Source of the DNA: Andrena cerasifolii
Taxonomy: Eukaryota > Arthropoda > Insecta > Hymenoptera > Andrenidae
Length of the DNA: 64,000 nucleotides
Assembly (NCBI RefSeq): GCF_050908995.1
Contig: NW_027484941.1
Coordinates: 45,903 to 109,902, forward strand
Reading direction: 5' to 3'
Part shown: in pieces, positions 14,351 to 28,747 of the stretch
Layout of the letters: every line of letters starts with the position of its first letter
Numbering within the stretch: position 1 is the stretch's first letter
Notes under the pieces: model-generated
What the model saw: only the letters and a program-made list of their open reading frames with translations
Database searches by the model: none
What the model was told of the DNA's origin: nothing
Position numbers and translations under genes: made by a program

Positions 14351-15581
14351 CAATATCAGTTTTTCGATATCAGTTTTTCAATATTTGTTTTTCAATATCG
14401 GTTTTTCAATATCGGTTCTAATATCGGTTTCAATATCGGTTTTTCAATATTTGCTTTACAATATCGGTTTTTCAATATCGGTTTAGAACAATATCGGTTT
14501 TGCAATATCAGTTTCTCAATATCAGTTATTCGATATCAGTTTTTCAATGTTTGTTTTTCAATATCGGTTCTAATATCGGTTTCAATATCGGTTTTGCAAT
14601 ATCAGTTTTTCGATATAAGTTTTTCAATATCGGTTTTTCAATATCGGTTTTTCAATATCGGTTCTAATATCGGTTTCAATATCGGTTTTGCAATATCGGT
14701 TTTTCAATATCAGTTTTTCGATATCAGTTTTTCAATATTTGTTTTTCAATATCGGTTTTTCAATATCGGTTCTAATATCGGTTTCAACATCGGTTTTTCA
14801 ATATCAGTTTTTCGATATAGGTTTTTCAATATCGGTTTTTCAATATCGGTTTTTCAATATCGGTTTTTCAATATTGGTTTTTCAATATCAGTTTTTCAAT
14901 ATTTGTTCTCCAATATCGGTTTTTGAATATCGGTTCTAATATCGGATTCAATATCGGTTTTTCAATATCGGTTTTTCAATATCAGTTTTTCAATATTTGC
15001 TTTACAATATCGGTTTTTCAATATCGGTTTAGAACAATATCGGTTTTGCAATATCAGTTTCTCAATATCAGTTTTTCGATATCAGTTTTTCAATATTTGT
15101 TTTTCAATATCGGTTTTTCAATATCGGTTCTAATATCGGTTTCAATATCGGTTTTTCAATATCGGTTTTTCAATATCGGTTTTTCAATATCAGTTTTTCG
15201 ATATCAGTTTTTCAATATTTGCTTTACAATATCGGTTTTTCAATATCGGTTTAGAACAATATCGGTTTTGCAATATCAGTTTCTCAATATCAGTTTTTCG
15301 ATATCAGTTTTTCAATATTTGTTTTTCAATATCGGTTTTTCAATATCGGTTTTTCAATATCAGTTTTTCAATATTTGTTCTCCAATATCGGTTTTTGAAT
15401 ATCGGTTCTAATATCGGATTCAATATCGGTTTTTCAATATCGGTTTTTCAATATCAGTTTTTCAATATTTGCTTTACAATATCGGTTTTTCAATATCGGT
15501 TTAGAACAATATCGGTTTTGCAATACCAGTTTCTCAATATCAGTTTTTCGATATCAGTTTTTCAATATTTGTTTTTCAATA
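14351..15581 (+). repeat. Segment duplicated at 17,035-18,265 (offset 2,684)
   Basis: About 1.23 kb share variant order with 17,035-18,265, including a rare AATACCAG unit (15,521 and 18,205) and an isolated CAATATTGG (about 14,870 and 17,555). The right copy has T for G at about 18,061 in a TTGTTCTCC unit. Both copies contain two CTTTAC cassettes 222 bp apart (15,001/15,223 and 17,685/17,907). A related version is found at 24,900-25,460. Confidence 0.75.
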
Positions 15582-16599
15582 TCGGTTTTTCAATATCGGT
15601 TCTAACATCGGTTTCAATATCGGTTTTGCAATATCAGTTTTTCGATATAAGTTTTTCAATATCGGTTTTTCAATATCGGTTTTTCGATATCGGTTTTTGA
15701 ATATCGGTTCTAATATCGGTTTCAATATCGTTTTTTCAATATCGGTTTTTCAATATGGGTTTTTCAATATCAGTTTTTCAATATTTGTTCTCCAATATCG
15801 GTTTTTGAATATCGGTTCTAATATCGGATTCAATATCGGTTTTTCAATATCGGTTTTTCAATATTTGTTTTTCTATATCGGTTTTTCAATATTTGTTTTT
15901 CAATATCGGTTTTTCAATATCAGTTTTTCAATATTTGTTCTCCAATATCGGTTTTTGAATATCGGTTTTTCAATATCGGTTCTAATATCGGTTTCAATAT
16001 CGGTTTTTCAATATCGGTTTTTCAATATCGGTTTTTCAATATCAGTTTTTCGATATCAGTTTTTCAATATTTGCTTTACAATATCGGTTTTTCAATATCG
16101 GTTTAGAACAATATCGGTTTTGCAATATCAGTTTCTCAATATCAGTTTTTCGATATCAGTTTTTCAATATTTGTTTTTCAATATCGGTTTTTCAATATCG
16201 GTTCTAACATCGGTTTCAATATCGGTTTTGCAATATCAGTTTTTCGATATAAGTTTTTCAATATCGGTTTTTCAATATCGGTTTTTCAATATCGGTTTTT
16301 CGATATCGGTTTTTGAATATCGGTTCTAATATCGGTTTCAATATCGTTTTTTCAATATCGGTTTTTCAATATCGGTTTTTCAATATCAGTTTTTCAATAT
16401 TTGTTCTCCAATATCGGTTTTTGAATATCGGTTCTAATATCGGATTCAATATCGGTTTTTCAATATCGGTTTTTCAATATCGGTTTTTCAATATCAGTTT
16501 TTCGATATCGGTTTTTGAATATCGGTTCTAATATCGGATTCAATATCGGTTTTTCAATATCGGTTTTTCAATATCAGTTTTTCGATATCAGTTTTTCAA

Positions 16600-17095
16600 T
16601 ATTTGTTTTTCAATATCGGTTCTAATATCGGTTTCAATATCGGTTTTGCAATATCAGTTTTTCGATATCGGTTTTTCAATATCAGTTTTTCGATATCAGT
16701 TTTTCAATATTTGTTTTTCAATATCGGTTTTTCAATATCGGTTCTAATATCGGTTTCAATATCGGTTTTTCAATATCAGTTTTTCGATATAGGTTTTTCA
16801 ATATCGGTTTTTCAATATCGGTTTTTCAATATCGGTTTTTCAATATCAGTTTTTCAATATTTGTTCTCCAATATCGGTTTTTGAATATCGGTTCTAATAT
16901 CGGATCCAATATCGGTTTTTCAATATCGGTTTTTCAATATCAGTTTTTCGATATCAGTTTTTCAATATTTGCTTTACAATATCGGTTTTTCAATATCGGT
17001 TCAGAACAATATCGGTTTTGCAATATCAGTTTCTCAATATCAGTTTTTCGATATCAGTTTTTCAATATTTGTTTTTCAATATCGGTTTTTCAATA
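16600..17095 (+). repeat. GGATCC-bearing segment paralogous to 19,080-19,548
   Basis: Offset is 2,466 over most of the length and 2,480 at the left. Both copies share two rare variants: GGATCC in the second 12-mer (16,902 and 19,368) and TTCAGAAC in place of TTTAGAAC (about 17,000 and 19,466). Shared rare variants show common descent. Two more GGATCC sites are at 30,223 and 31,267. Confidence 0.75.
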
Positions 17096-18250
17096 TCGGT
17101 TCTAGTATCGGTTTCAATATCGGTTTTTCAATATTTGCTTTACAATATCGGTTTTTCAATATCGGTTTAGAACAATATCGGTTTTGCAATATCAGTTTCT
17201 CAATATCAGTTATTCGATATCAGTTTTTCAATGTTTGTTTTTCAATATCGGTTCTAATATCGGTTTCAATATCGGTTTTGCAATATCAGTTTTTCGATAT
17301 AAGTTTTTCAATATCGGTTTTTCAATATCGGTTTTTCAATATCGGTTCTAATATCGGTTTCAATATCGGTTTAGCAATATCGGTTTTTCAATATCAGTTT
17401 TTCGATATCAGTTTTTCAATATTTGTTTTTCAATATCGGTTTTTCAATATCGGTTCTAATATCGGTTTCAACATCGGTTTTTCAATATCAGTTTTTCGAT
17501 ATAGGTTTTTCAATATCGGTTTTTCAATATCGGTTTTTCAATATCGGTTTTTCAATATTGGTTTTTCAATATCAGTTTTTCAATATTTGTTCTCCAATAT
17601 CGGTTTTTGAATATCGGTTCTAATATCGGATTCAATATCGGTTTTTCAATATCGGTTTTTCAATATCAGTTTTTCAATATTTGCTTTACAATATCGGTTT
17701 TTCAATATCGGTTTAGAACAATATCGGTTTTGCAATATCAGTTTCTCAATATCAGTTTTTCGATATCAGTTTTTCAATATTTGTTTTTCAATATCGGTTT
17801 TTCAATATCGGTTCTAATATCGGTTTCAATATCGGTTTTTCAATATCGGTTTTTCAATATCGGTTTTTCAATATCAGTTTTTCGATATCAGTTTTTCAAT
17901 ATTTGCTTTACAATATCGGTTTTTCAATATCGGTTTAGAACAATATCGGTTTTGCAATATCAGTTTCTCAATATCAGTTTTTCGATATCAGTTTTTCAAT
18001 ATTTGTTTTTCAATATCGGTTTTTCAATATCGGTTTTTCAATATCAGTTTTTCAATATTTTTTCTCCAATATCGGTTTTTGAATATCGGTTCTAATATCG
18101 GATTCAATATCGGTTTTTCAATATCGGTTTTTCAATATCAGTTTTTCAATATTTGCTTTACAATATCGGTTTTTCAATATCGGTTTAGAACAATATCGGT
18201 TTTGCAATACCAGTTTCTCAATATCAGTTTTTCGATATCAGTTTTTCAAT

Positions 18251-19065
18251 ATTTGTTTTTCAATATCAGTTTTTCGATATCAGTTTTTCAATATTTGTTT
18301 TTCAATATCGGTTTTTCAATATCGGTTCTAACATCGGTTTCAATATCGGTTTTGCAATATCAGTTTTTCGATATAAGTTTTTCAATATCGGTTTTTCAAT
18401 ATCGGTTTTTCAATATCGGTTTTTCGATATCGGTTTTTGAATATCGGTTCTAATATCGGTTTCAATATCGTTTTTTCAATATCGGTATTTCAATATCGGT
18501 TTTTCAATATCAGTTTTTCAATATTTGTTCTCCAATATCGGTTTTTGAATATCGGTTCTAATATCGGATTCAATATCGGTTTTTCAATATCGGTTTTTCA
18601 ATATTTGTTTTTCTATATCGGTTTTTCAATATCGGTTTTTCAATATTTGTTTTTCAATATCGGTTTTTCAATATCGGTTCTAACATCGGTTTCAATATCG
18701 GTTTTGCAATATCAGTTTTTCGATATAAGTTTTTCAATATCAGTTTTTCGATATCAGTTTTTCAATATCGGTTTTTCAATATTTGTTTTTCAATATCGGT
18801 TTTTCAATATCAGTTTTTCAATATTTGTTCTCCAATATCGGTTTTTGAAAATCGGTTCTAATATCGGTTTCAATATCGGTTTTTCAATATCAGTTTTTCG
18901 ATATAGGTTTTTCAATATCGGTTTTTCAATATCGGTTCTAATATCGGTTTCAATATCGGTTTTTCAATATCAGTTTTTCGATATCGGTTTTTCAATATTT
19001 GTTTTTCAATATCGGTTTTTCAATATTTGTTTTTCAATATCGGTTTTTCAATATCAGTTTTTCAA
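18251..19065 (+). repeat. Segment duplicated at 20,959-21,773 (offset 2,708)
   Basis: About 0.8 kb share variant order, including the ATCGTTTTTT unit, a CTATATCGG unit (about 18,613 and 21,321) and a run ending in alternating CAATATTTG and consensus units. The left copy has AAAATCGG near 18,848 where the right copy has AATATCGG. Confidence 0.7.
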
Positions 19066-19849
19066 TATCAGTTTTTCAATATTTGTTTTTCAATATCGGT
19101 TCTAATATCGGTTTCAATATCGGTTTTGCAATATCAGTTTTTCGATATCGGTTTTTCAATATCAGTTTTTCGATATCAGTTTTTCAATATCGGTTTTTCA
19201 ATATCGGTTCTAATATCGGTTTCAATATCGGTTTTTCAATATCAGTTTTTCGATATAGGTTTTTCAATATCGGTTTTTCAATATCGGTTTTTCAATATCG
19301 GTTTTTCAATATCAGTTTTTCAATATTTGTTCTCCAATATCGGTTTTTGAATATCGGTTCTAATATCGGATCCAATATCGGTTTTTCAATATCGGTTTTT
19401 CAATATCAGTTTTTCGATATCAGTTTTTCAATATTTGCTTTACAATATCGGTTTTTCAATATCGGTTCAGAACAATATCGGTTTTGCAATATCAGTTTCT
19501 CAATATCAGTTTTTCGATATCAGTTTTTCAATATTTGTTTTTCAATATCGGTTTTTGAATATCGGTTCTAATATCGGTTTCAATATCGTTTTTTCAATAT
19601 CGGTTTTTCAATATCGGTTTTTCAATATCAGTTTTTCAATATTTGTTCTCCAATATCGGTTTTTGAATATCGGTTCTAATATCGGATTCAATATCGGTTT
19701 TTCAATATCGGTTTTTCAATATCGGTTTTTCAATATCGGTTTTTCAATATCAGTTTTTCGATATCGGTTTTTGAATATCGGTTCTAATATCGGATTCAAT
19801 ATCGGTTTTTCAATATCGGTTTTTCAATATCAGTTTTTCGATATCAGTT

Positions 19850-21317
19850 TTTCAATATTTGTTTTTCAATATCGGTTCTAATATCGGTTTCAATATCGGT
19901 TTTGCAATATCAGTTTTTCGATATCGGTTTTTCAATATCAGTTTTTCGATATCAGTTTTTCAATATTTGTTTTTCAATATCGGTTTTTCAATATCGGTTC
20001 TAATATCGGTTTCAATATCGGTTTTTCAATATCAGTTTTTCGATATAGGTTTTTCAATATCGGTTTTTCAATATCGGTTCTAATATCGGTTTCAATATCG
20101 GTTTTTCAATATCGGTTTTTCAATATCGGTTTTTCAATATCAGTTTTTCGATATCAGTTTTTCAATATTTGCTTTACAATATCGGTTTTTCAATATCGGT
20201 TTAGAACAATATCGGTTTTGCAATATCAGTTTCTCAATATCAGTTTTTCGATATCAGTTTTTCAATATTTGTTTTTCAATATCGGTTTTTCAATATCGGT
20301 TCTAACATCGGTTTCAATATCGGTTTTGCAATATCAGTTTTTCGATATAAGTTTTTCAATATCGGTTTTTCAATATCGGTTTTTCAATATCGGTTTTTCG
20401 ATATCGGTTTTTGAATATCGGTTCTAATATCGGTTTCAATATCGTTTTTTCAATATCGGTTTTTCAATATCGGTTTTTCAATATCAGTTTTTCAATATTT
20501 GTTCTCCAATATCGGTTTTTGAATATCGGTTCTAATATCGGATTCAATATCGGTTTTTCAATATCGGTTTTTCAATATTTGTTTTTCAATATTTGTTTTT
20601 CAATATCGGTTCTAATATCGGTTTCAATATCGGTTTTGCAATATCAGTTTTTCGATATCGGTTTTTCAATATCAGTTTTTCGATATCAGTTTTTCAATAT
20701 TTGTTTTTCAATATCGGTTTTTCAATATCGGTTCTAATATCGGTTTCAATATCGGTTTTTCAATATCAGTTTTTCGATATAGGTTTTTCAATATCGGTTT
20801 TTCAATATCGGTTCTAATATCGGTTTCAATATCGGTTTTTCAATATCGGTTTTTCAATATCGGTTTTTCAATATCAGTTTTTCGATATCAGTTTTTCAAT
20901 ATTTGCTTTACAATATCGGTTTTTCAATATCGGTTTAGAACAATATCGGTTTTGCAATATCAGTTTCTCAATATCAGTTTTTCGATATCAGTTTTTCAAT
21001 ATTTGTTTTTCAATATCGGTTTTTCAATATCGGTTCTAACATCGGTTTCAATATCGGTTTTGCAATATCAGTTTTTCGATATAAGTTTTTCAATATCGGT
21101 TTTTCAATATCGGTTTTTCAATATCGGTTTTTCGATATCGGTTTTTGAATATCGGTTCTAATATCGGTTTCAATATCGTTTTTTCAATATCGGTTTTTCA
21201 ATATCGGTTTTTCAATATCAGTTTTTCAATATTTGTTCTCCAATATCGGTTTTTGAATATCGGTTCTAATATCGGATTCAATATCGGTTTTTCAATATCG
21301 GTTTTTCAATATTTGTT
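19850..21317 (+). repeat. 734-bp tandem duplication
   Basis: Copies are about 19,850-20,583 and 20,584-21,317. Several landmarks recur at exactly +734, among them the GATATAGG, CTTTAC, TTTAGAAC, AACATCGG and ATCGTTTTTT units. Copy 2 ends where CAATATTTG is replaced by CTATATCGG near 21,321. Confidence 0.8.
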
Positions 21318-22114
21318 TTTCTATATCGGTTTTTCAATATCGGTTTTTCAATATTTGTTTTTCAATATCGGTTTTTCAATATCGGTTCTAACATCGGTTT
21401 CAATATCGGTTTTGCAATATCAGTTTTTCGATATAAGTTTTTCAATATCAGTTTTTCGATATCAGTTTTTCAATATCGGTTTTTCAATATTTGTTTTTCA
21501 ATATCGGTTTTTCAATATCAGTTTTTCAATATTTGTTCTCCAATATCGGTTTTTGAATATCGGTTCTAATATCGGTTTCAATATCGGTTTTTCAATATCA
21601 GTTTTTCGATATAGGTTTTTCAATATCGGTTTTTCAATATCGGTTCTAATATCGGTTTCAATATCGGTTTTTCAATATCAGTTTTTCGATATCGGTTTTT
21701 CAATATTTGTTTTTCAATATCGGTTTTTCAATATTTGTTTTTCAATATCGGTTTTTCAATATCAGTTTTTCAATATTTGTTCTCCAATATCGGTTTTTGA
21801 ATATCGGTTCTAATATCGGTTTCAATATCGGTTTTTCAATATCAGTTTTTCGATATAGGTTTTTCAATATCGGTTTTTCAATATCGGTTCTAATATCGGT
21901 TTCAATATCGGTTTTTCAATATCAGTTTTTCGATATAGGTTTTTCAATATCGGTTTTTCAATATCGGTTCTAATATCGGTTTCAATATCGGTTTTTCAAT
22001 ATCAGTTTTTCAATATTTGTTCTCCAATATCGGTTTTTGAATATCGGTTCTAATATCGGATTCAATATCGGTTTTTCAATATCGGTTTTTCAATATCAGT
22101 TTTTCAATATATGC

Positions 22115-22690
22115 TTTACAATATCGGTTTTTCAATATCGGTTTAGAACAATATCGGTTTTGCAATATCAGTTTCTCAATATCAGTTTTTCGATATCAGT
22201 TTTTCAATATTTGTTTTTCAATATCGGTTTTTCAATATCGGTTCTAATATCGGTTTCAATATCGGTTTTTCAATATCGGTTTTTCAATATTGGTTTTTCA
22301 ATATCAGTTTTTCGATATCAGTTTTTCAATATTTGCTTTACAATATCGGTTTTTCAATATCGGTTTAGAACAATATCGGTTTTGCAATATCAGTTTCTCA
22401 ATATCAGTTTTTCGATATCAGTTTTTCAATATTTGTTTTTCAATATCGGTTTTTCAATATCGGTTCTAATATCGGTTTCAATATCGGTTTTTCAATATCG
22501 GTTTTTCAATATCGGTTTTTCAATATCAGTTTTTCGATATCAGTTTTTCAATATTTGCTTTACAATATCGGTTTTTCAATATCGGTTTAGAACAATATCG
22601 GTTTTGCAATATCAGTTTCTCAATATCAGTTTTTCGATATCAGTTTTTCAATATTTGTTTTTCAATATCGGTTTTTCAATATCGGTTCTA
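22115..22690 (+). repeat. 222-bp higher-order unit, about 2.6 copies
   Basis: TTTACA landmarks lie at 22,115, 22,337 and 22,559, exactly 222 bp apart, with the same variant order between them. The unit size fits thirteen 14-bp units, two 12-bp units and one 16-bp unit. The same 222-bp step occurs as pairs at 8,049/8,271, 15,001/15,223, 17,685/17,907, 25,053/25,275 and 26,571/26,793. The third copy departs where AATATCGG becomes AACATCGG near 22,690. Confidence 0.8.
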
Positions 22691-25600
22691 ACATCGGTTT
22701 CAATATCGGTTTTGCAATATCAGTTTTTCGATATAAGTTTTTCAATATCGGTTTTTCAATATCGGTTTTTCAATATCGGTTTTTCGATATCGGTTTTTGA
22801 ATATCGGTTCTAATATCGGTTTCAATATCGGTTTTTCAATATCGGTTTTTCAATATCAGTTTTTCAATATTTGTTCTCCAATATCGGTTTTTGAATATCG
22901 GTTCTAATATCGGATTCAATATCGGTTTTTCAATATCGGTTTTTCAATATTTGTTTTTCAATATCGGTTTTTCAATATCGGTTTTTCAATATTTGTTTTT
23001 CAATATCGGTTTTTCAATATCGGTTCTAACATCGGTTTCAATATCGGTTTTGCAATATCAGTTTTTCGATATAAGTTTTTCAATATCAGTTTTTCGATAT
23101 CAGTTTTTCAGTATCGGTTTTTCAATATCGGTTTTTGAATATCGGTTCTAATATCGGATTCAATATCGGTTTTTCAATATCGGTTTTTCAATATCAGTTT
23201 TTCGATATCAGTTTTTCAATATTTGCTTTACAATATCGGTTTTTCAATATCGGTTTAGAACAATATCGGTTTTGCAATATCAGTTTCTCAATATCAGTTT
23301 TTCGATATCAGTTTTTCAATATTTGTTTTTCAATATCGGTTTTTCAATATCGGTTCTAACATCGGTTTCAATATCGGTTTTGCAATATCAGTTTTTCGAT
23401 ATAAGTTTTTCAATATCGGTTTTTCAATATCGGTTTTTCAATATCGGTTTTTCAATATTTGTTTTTCAATATCGGTTTTTCAATATCAGTTTTTCAATAT
23501 TTGTTCTCCAATATCGGTTTTTGAATATCGGTTCTAATATCGGTTTCAATATCGGTTTTTCAATATCAGTTTTTCGATATAGGTTTTTCAATATCGGTTT
23601 TTCAATATCGGTTCTAATATCGGTTTCAATATCGGTTTTTCAATATCAGTTTTTCGATATCGGTTTTTCAATATTTGTTTTTCAATATCGGTTTTTCAAT
23701 ATCAGTTTTTCAATATTTGTTCTCCAATATCGGTTTTTGAATATCGGTTCTAATATCGGTTTCAATATCGGTTTTTCAATATCAGTTTTTCGATATAGGT
23801 TTTTCAATATCGGTTTTTCAATATCGGTTCTAATATCGGTTTCAATATCGGTTTTTCAATATCAGTTTTTCGATATCGGTTTTTCAATATCAGTTTTTCG
23901 ATATCGGTTTTTGAATATCGGTTCTAATATCGGATTCAATATCGGTTTTTCAATATCGGTTTTTCAATATCAGTTTTTCGATATCAGTTTTTCAATATTT
24001 GTTTTTCAATATCGGTTCTAATATCGGTTTCAATATCGGTTTTGCAATATCAGTTTTTCGATATCGGTTTTTCAATATCAGTTTTTCGATATCAGTTTTT
24101 CAATATTTGTTTTTCAATATCGGTTTTTCAATATCGGTTCTAATATCGGTTTCAATATCGGTTTTTCAATATCAGTTTTTCGATATAGGTTTTTCAATAT
24201 CGGTTTTTCAATATCGGTTTTTCAATATCGGTTTTTCAATATCAGTTTTTCGATATAAGTTTTTCAATATCGGTTTTTCAATATCGGTTCTAATATCGGT
24301 TTCAATATCGGTTTTGCAATATCGGTTTTTCAATATCAGTTTTTCGATATCAGTTTTTCAATATTTGCTTTACAATATCGGTTTTTCAATATCGGTTTAG
24401 AACAATATCGGTTTTGCAATATCAGTTTCTCAATATCAGTTTTTCGATATCTGTTTTTCAATATTTGTTTTTCAATATCGGTTTTTCAATATCGGTTCTA
24501 ATATCGGTTTCAATATCGGTTTTTCAATATTTGCTTTACAATATCGGTTTTTCAATATCGGTTTAGAACAATATCGGTTTTGCAATATCAGTTTCTCAAT
24601 ATCAGTTATTCGATATCAGTTTTTCAATGTTTGTTTTTCAATATCGGTTCTAATATCGGTTTCAATATCGGTTTTGCAATATCAGTTTTTCGATATAAGT
24701 TTTTCAATATCGGTTTTTCAATATCGGTTCTAATATCGGTTTCAATATCGGTTTTGCAATATCGGTTTTTCAATATCAGTTTTTCGATATCAGTATTTCA
24801 ATATTTGTTTTTCAATATCGGTTTTTCAATATCGGTTCTAATATCGGTTTCAACATCGGTTTTTCAATATCAGTTTTTCGATATAGGTTTTTCAATATCG
24901 GTTTTTCAATATCGGTTTTTCAATATTGGTTTTTCAATATCAGTTTTTCAATATTTGTTCTCCAATATCGGTTTTTGAATATCGGTTCTAATATCGGATT
25001 CAATATCGGTTTTTCAATATCGGTTTTTCAATATCAGTTTTTCAATATTTGCTTTACAATATCGGTTTTTCAATATCGGTTTAGAACAATATCGGTTTTG
25101 CAATATCAGTTTCTCAATATCAGTTTTTCGATATCAGTTTTTCAATATTTGTTTTTCAATATCGGTTTTTCAATATCGGTTCTAATATCGGTTTCAATAT
25201 CGGTTTTTCAATATCGGTTTTTCAATATCGGTTTTTCAATATCAGTTTTTCGATATCAGTTTTTCAATATTTGCTTTACAATATCGGTTTTTCAATATCG
25301 GTTTAGAACAATATCGGTTTTGCAGTATCAGTTTCTCAATATCAGTTTTTCGATATCAGTTTTTCAATATTTGTTTTTCAATATCGGTTTTTCAATATCG
25401 GTTTTTCAATATCAGTTTTTCAATATTTGTTCTCCAATATCGGTTTTTGAATATCGGTTCTAATATCGGATTCAATATCGGTTTTTCAATATCGGTTTTT
25501 CAATATCAGTTTTTCAATATTTGCTTTACAATATCGGTTTTTCAATATCGGTTTAGAACAATATCGGTTTTGCAATATCAGTTTCTCAATATCAGTTTTT

Positions 25601-27803
25601 CGATATCAGTTTTTCAATATTTATTTTTCAATATCGGTTCTAATATCGGCTTCAATATCGGTTTTTCAATATCGGTTTTTCAATATCGGTTTTTCAATAT
25701 CAGTTTTTCGATATCAGTTTTTCAATATTTGCTTTACAATATCGGTTTTTCAATATCGGTTTAGAACAATATCGGTTTTGCAATATCAGTTTCTCAATAT
25801 CAGTTTTTCGATATCAGTTTTTCAATATTTGTTTTTCAATATCGGTTTTTCAATATCGGTTCTAATATCGGTTTCAATATCGGTTTTTCAATATCGGTTT
25901 TTCAATATCGGTTTTTCAATATCAGTTTTTCGATATCAGTTTTTCAATATTTGCTTTACAATATCGGTTTTTCAATATCGGTTTAGAACAATATCGGTTT
26001 TGCAGTATCAGTTTCTCAATATCAGTTTTTCGATATCAGTTTTTCAATATTTGTTTTTCAATATCGGTTTTTCAATATCGGTTCTAACATCGGTTTCAAT
26101 ATCGGTTTTGCAATATCAGTTTTTCGATATAAGTTTTTCAATATCGGTTTTTCAATATCGGTTTTTCAATATCGGTTTTTCGATATCGGTTTTTGAATAT
26201 CGGTTCTAATATCGGTTTCAATATCGGTTTTTCAATATCGGTTTTTCAATATCGGTTTTTCAATATCAGTTTTTCAATATTTGTTCTCCAATATCGGTTT
26301 TTGAATATCGGTTCTAATATCGGATTCAATATCGGTTTTTCAATATCGGTTTTTCAATATTTGTTTTTCTATATCGGTTTTTCAATATCGGTTTTTCAAT
26401 ATTTGTTTTTCAATATCGGTTTTTCAATATCGGTTCTAACATCGGTTTCAATATCGGTTTTGCAATATCAGTTTTTCGATATAAGTTTTTCAATATCAGT
26501 TTTTCGATATCAGTTTTTCAATATCGGTTTTTCAATATCAGTTTTTCGATATCAGTTTTTCAATATTTGCTTTACAATATCGGTTTTTCAATATCGGTTT
26601 AGAACAATATCGGTTTTGCAATATCAGTTTCTCAATATCAGTTTTTCGATATCAGTTTTTCAATATTTGTTTTTCAATATCGGTTTTTCAATATCGGTTC
26701 TAATATCGGTTTCAATATCGGTTTTTCAATATCGGTTTTTCAATATCGGTTTTTCAATATCAGTTTTTCGATATCAGTTTTTCAATATTTGCTTTACAAT
26801 ATCGGTTTTTCAATATCGGTTTAGAACAATATCGGTTTTGCAATATCAGTTTCTCAATATCAGTTTTTCGATATCAGTTTTTCAATATTTGTTTTTCAAT
26901 ATCGGTTTTTCAATATCGGTTCTAACATCGGTTTCAATATCGGTTTTGCAATATCAGTTTTTCGATATAAGTTTTTCAATATCGGTTTTTCAATATCGGT
27001 TTTTCAATATCGGTTTTTCGATATCGGTTTTTGAATATCGGTTCTAATATCGGTTTCAATATCGGTTTTTCAATATCGGTTTTTCAATATCGGTTTTTCA
27101 ATATCAGTTTTTCAATATTTGTTCTCCAATATCGGTTTTTGAATATCGGTTCTAATATCGGATTCAATATCGGTTTTTCAATATCGGTTTTTCAATATTT
27201 GTTTTTCAATATCGGTTTTTCAATATCGGTTTTTCAATATTTGTTTTTCAATATCGGTTTTTCAATATCGGTTCTAACATCGGTTTCAATATCGGTTTTG
27301 CAATATCAGTTTTTCGATATAAGTTTTTCAATATCAGTTTTTCGATATCAGTTTTTGAATATCGGTTTTTCAATATCAGTTTTTGAATATCGGTTCTAAT
27401 ATCGGATTCAATATCGGTTTTTCAATATCGGTTTTTCAATATCAGTTTTTCGATATCAGTTTTTCAATATTTGCTTTACAATATCGGTTTTTCAATATCG
27501 GTTTAGAACAATATCGGTTTTGCAATATCAGTTTCTCAATATCAGTTTTTCGATATCAGTTTTTCAATATTTGTTTTTCAATATCGGTTTTTCAATATCG
27601 GTTCTAACATCGGTTTCAATATCGGTTTTGCAATATCAGTTTTTCGATATAAGTTTTTCAATATCGGTTTTTCAATATCGGTTTTTCAATATCGGTTTTT
27701 CAATATTTGTTTTTCAATATCGGTTTTTCAATATCAGTTTTTCAATATTTGTTCTCCAATATCGGTTTTTGAATATCGGTTCTAATATCGGTTTCAATAT
27801 CGG

Positions 27804-27809
27804 TTTTTT
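27804..27809 (+). other. 15-bp unit (extra T)
   Basis: A run of six Ts replaces the usual five, giving a 15-bp step. A similar run lies at 41,002-41,007. Such steps shift the forward frame by one base; the open frame starting at 27,520 stops soon after (27,831). A homopolymer sequencing error cannot be excluded. Confidence 0.6.
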
Positions 27810-28747
27810 CAATATCAGTTTTTCGATATAGGTTTTTCAATATCGGTTTTTCAATATCGGTTCTAATATCGGTTTCAATATCGGTTTTTCAATATCAGTT
27901 TTTCGATATCGGTTTTTCAATATTTGTTTTTCAATATCGGTTTTTCAATATCAGTTTTTCAATATTTGTTCTCCAATATCGGTTTTTGAATATCGGTTCT
28001 AATATCGGTTTCAATATCGGTTTTTCAATATCAGTTTTTCGATATAGGTTTTTCAATATCGGTTTTTCAATATCGGTTCTAATATCGGTTTCAATATCGG
28101 TTTTTCAATATCAGTTTTTCGATATCGGTTTTTCAATATCAGTTTTTCGATATCGGTTTTTGAATATCGGTTCTAATATCGGATTCAATATCGGTTTTTC
28201 AATATCGGTTTTTCAATATCAGTTTTTCGATATCAGTTTTTCAATATTTGTTTTTCAATATCGGTTCTAATATCGGTTTCAATATCGGTTTTGCAATATC
28301 AGTTTTTCGATATCGGTTTTTCAATATCAGTTTTTCGATATCAGTTTTTCAATATTTGTTTTTCAATATCGGTTTTTCAATATCGGTTCTAATATCGGTT
28401 TCAATATCGGTTTTTCAATATCGGTTTTTCAATATCGGTTTTTCAATATCAGTTTTTCGATATCAGTTTTTCAATATTTGCTTTACAATATCGGTTTTTC
28501 AATATCGGTTTAGAACAATATCGGTTTTGCAGTATCAGTTTCTCAATATCAGTTTTTCGATATCAGTTTTTCAATATTTGTTTTTCAATATCGGTTTTTC
28601 AATATCGGTTTTTCAATATCAGTTTTTCAATATTTGTTTTTCAATATCGGTTTTTCAATATCGGTTCTAACATCGGTTTCAATATCGGTTTTGCAATATC
28701 AGTTTTTCGATATCAGTTTTTCAATATCGGTTTTTCTATATCGGTTT

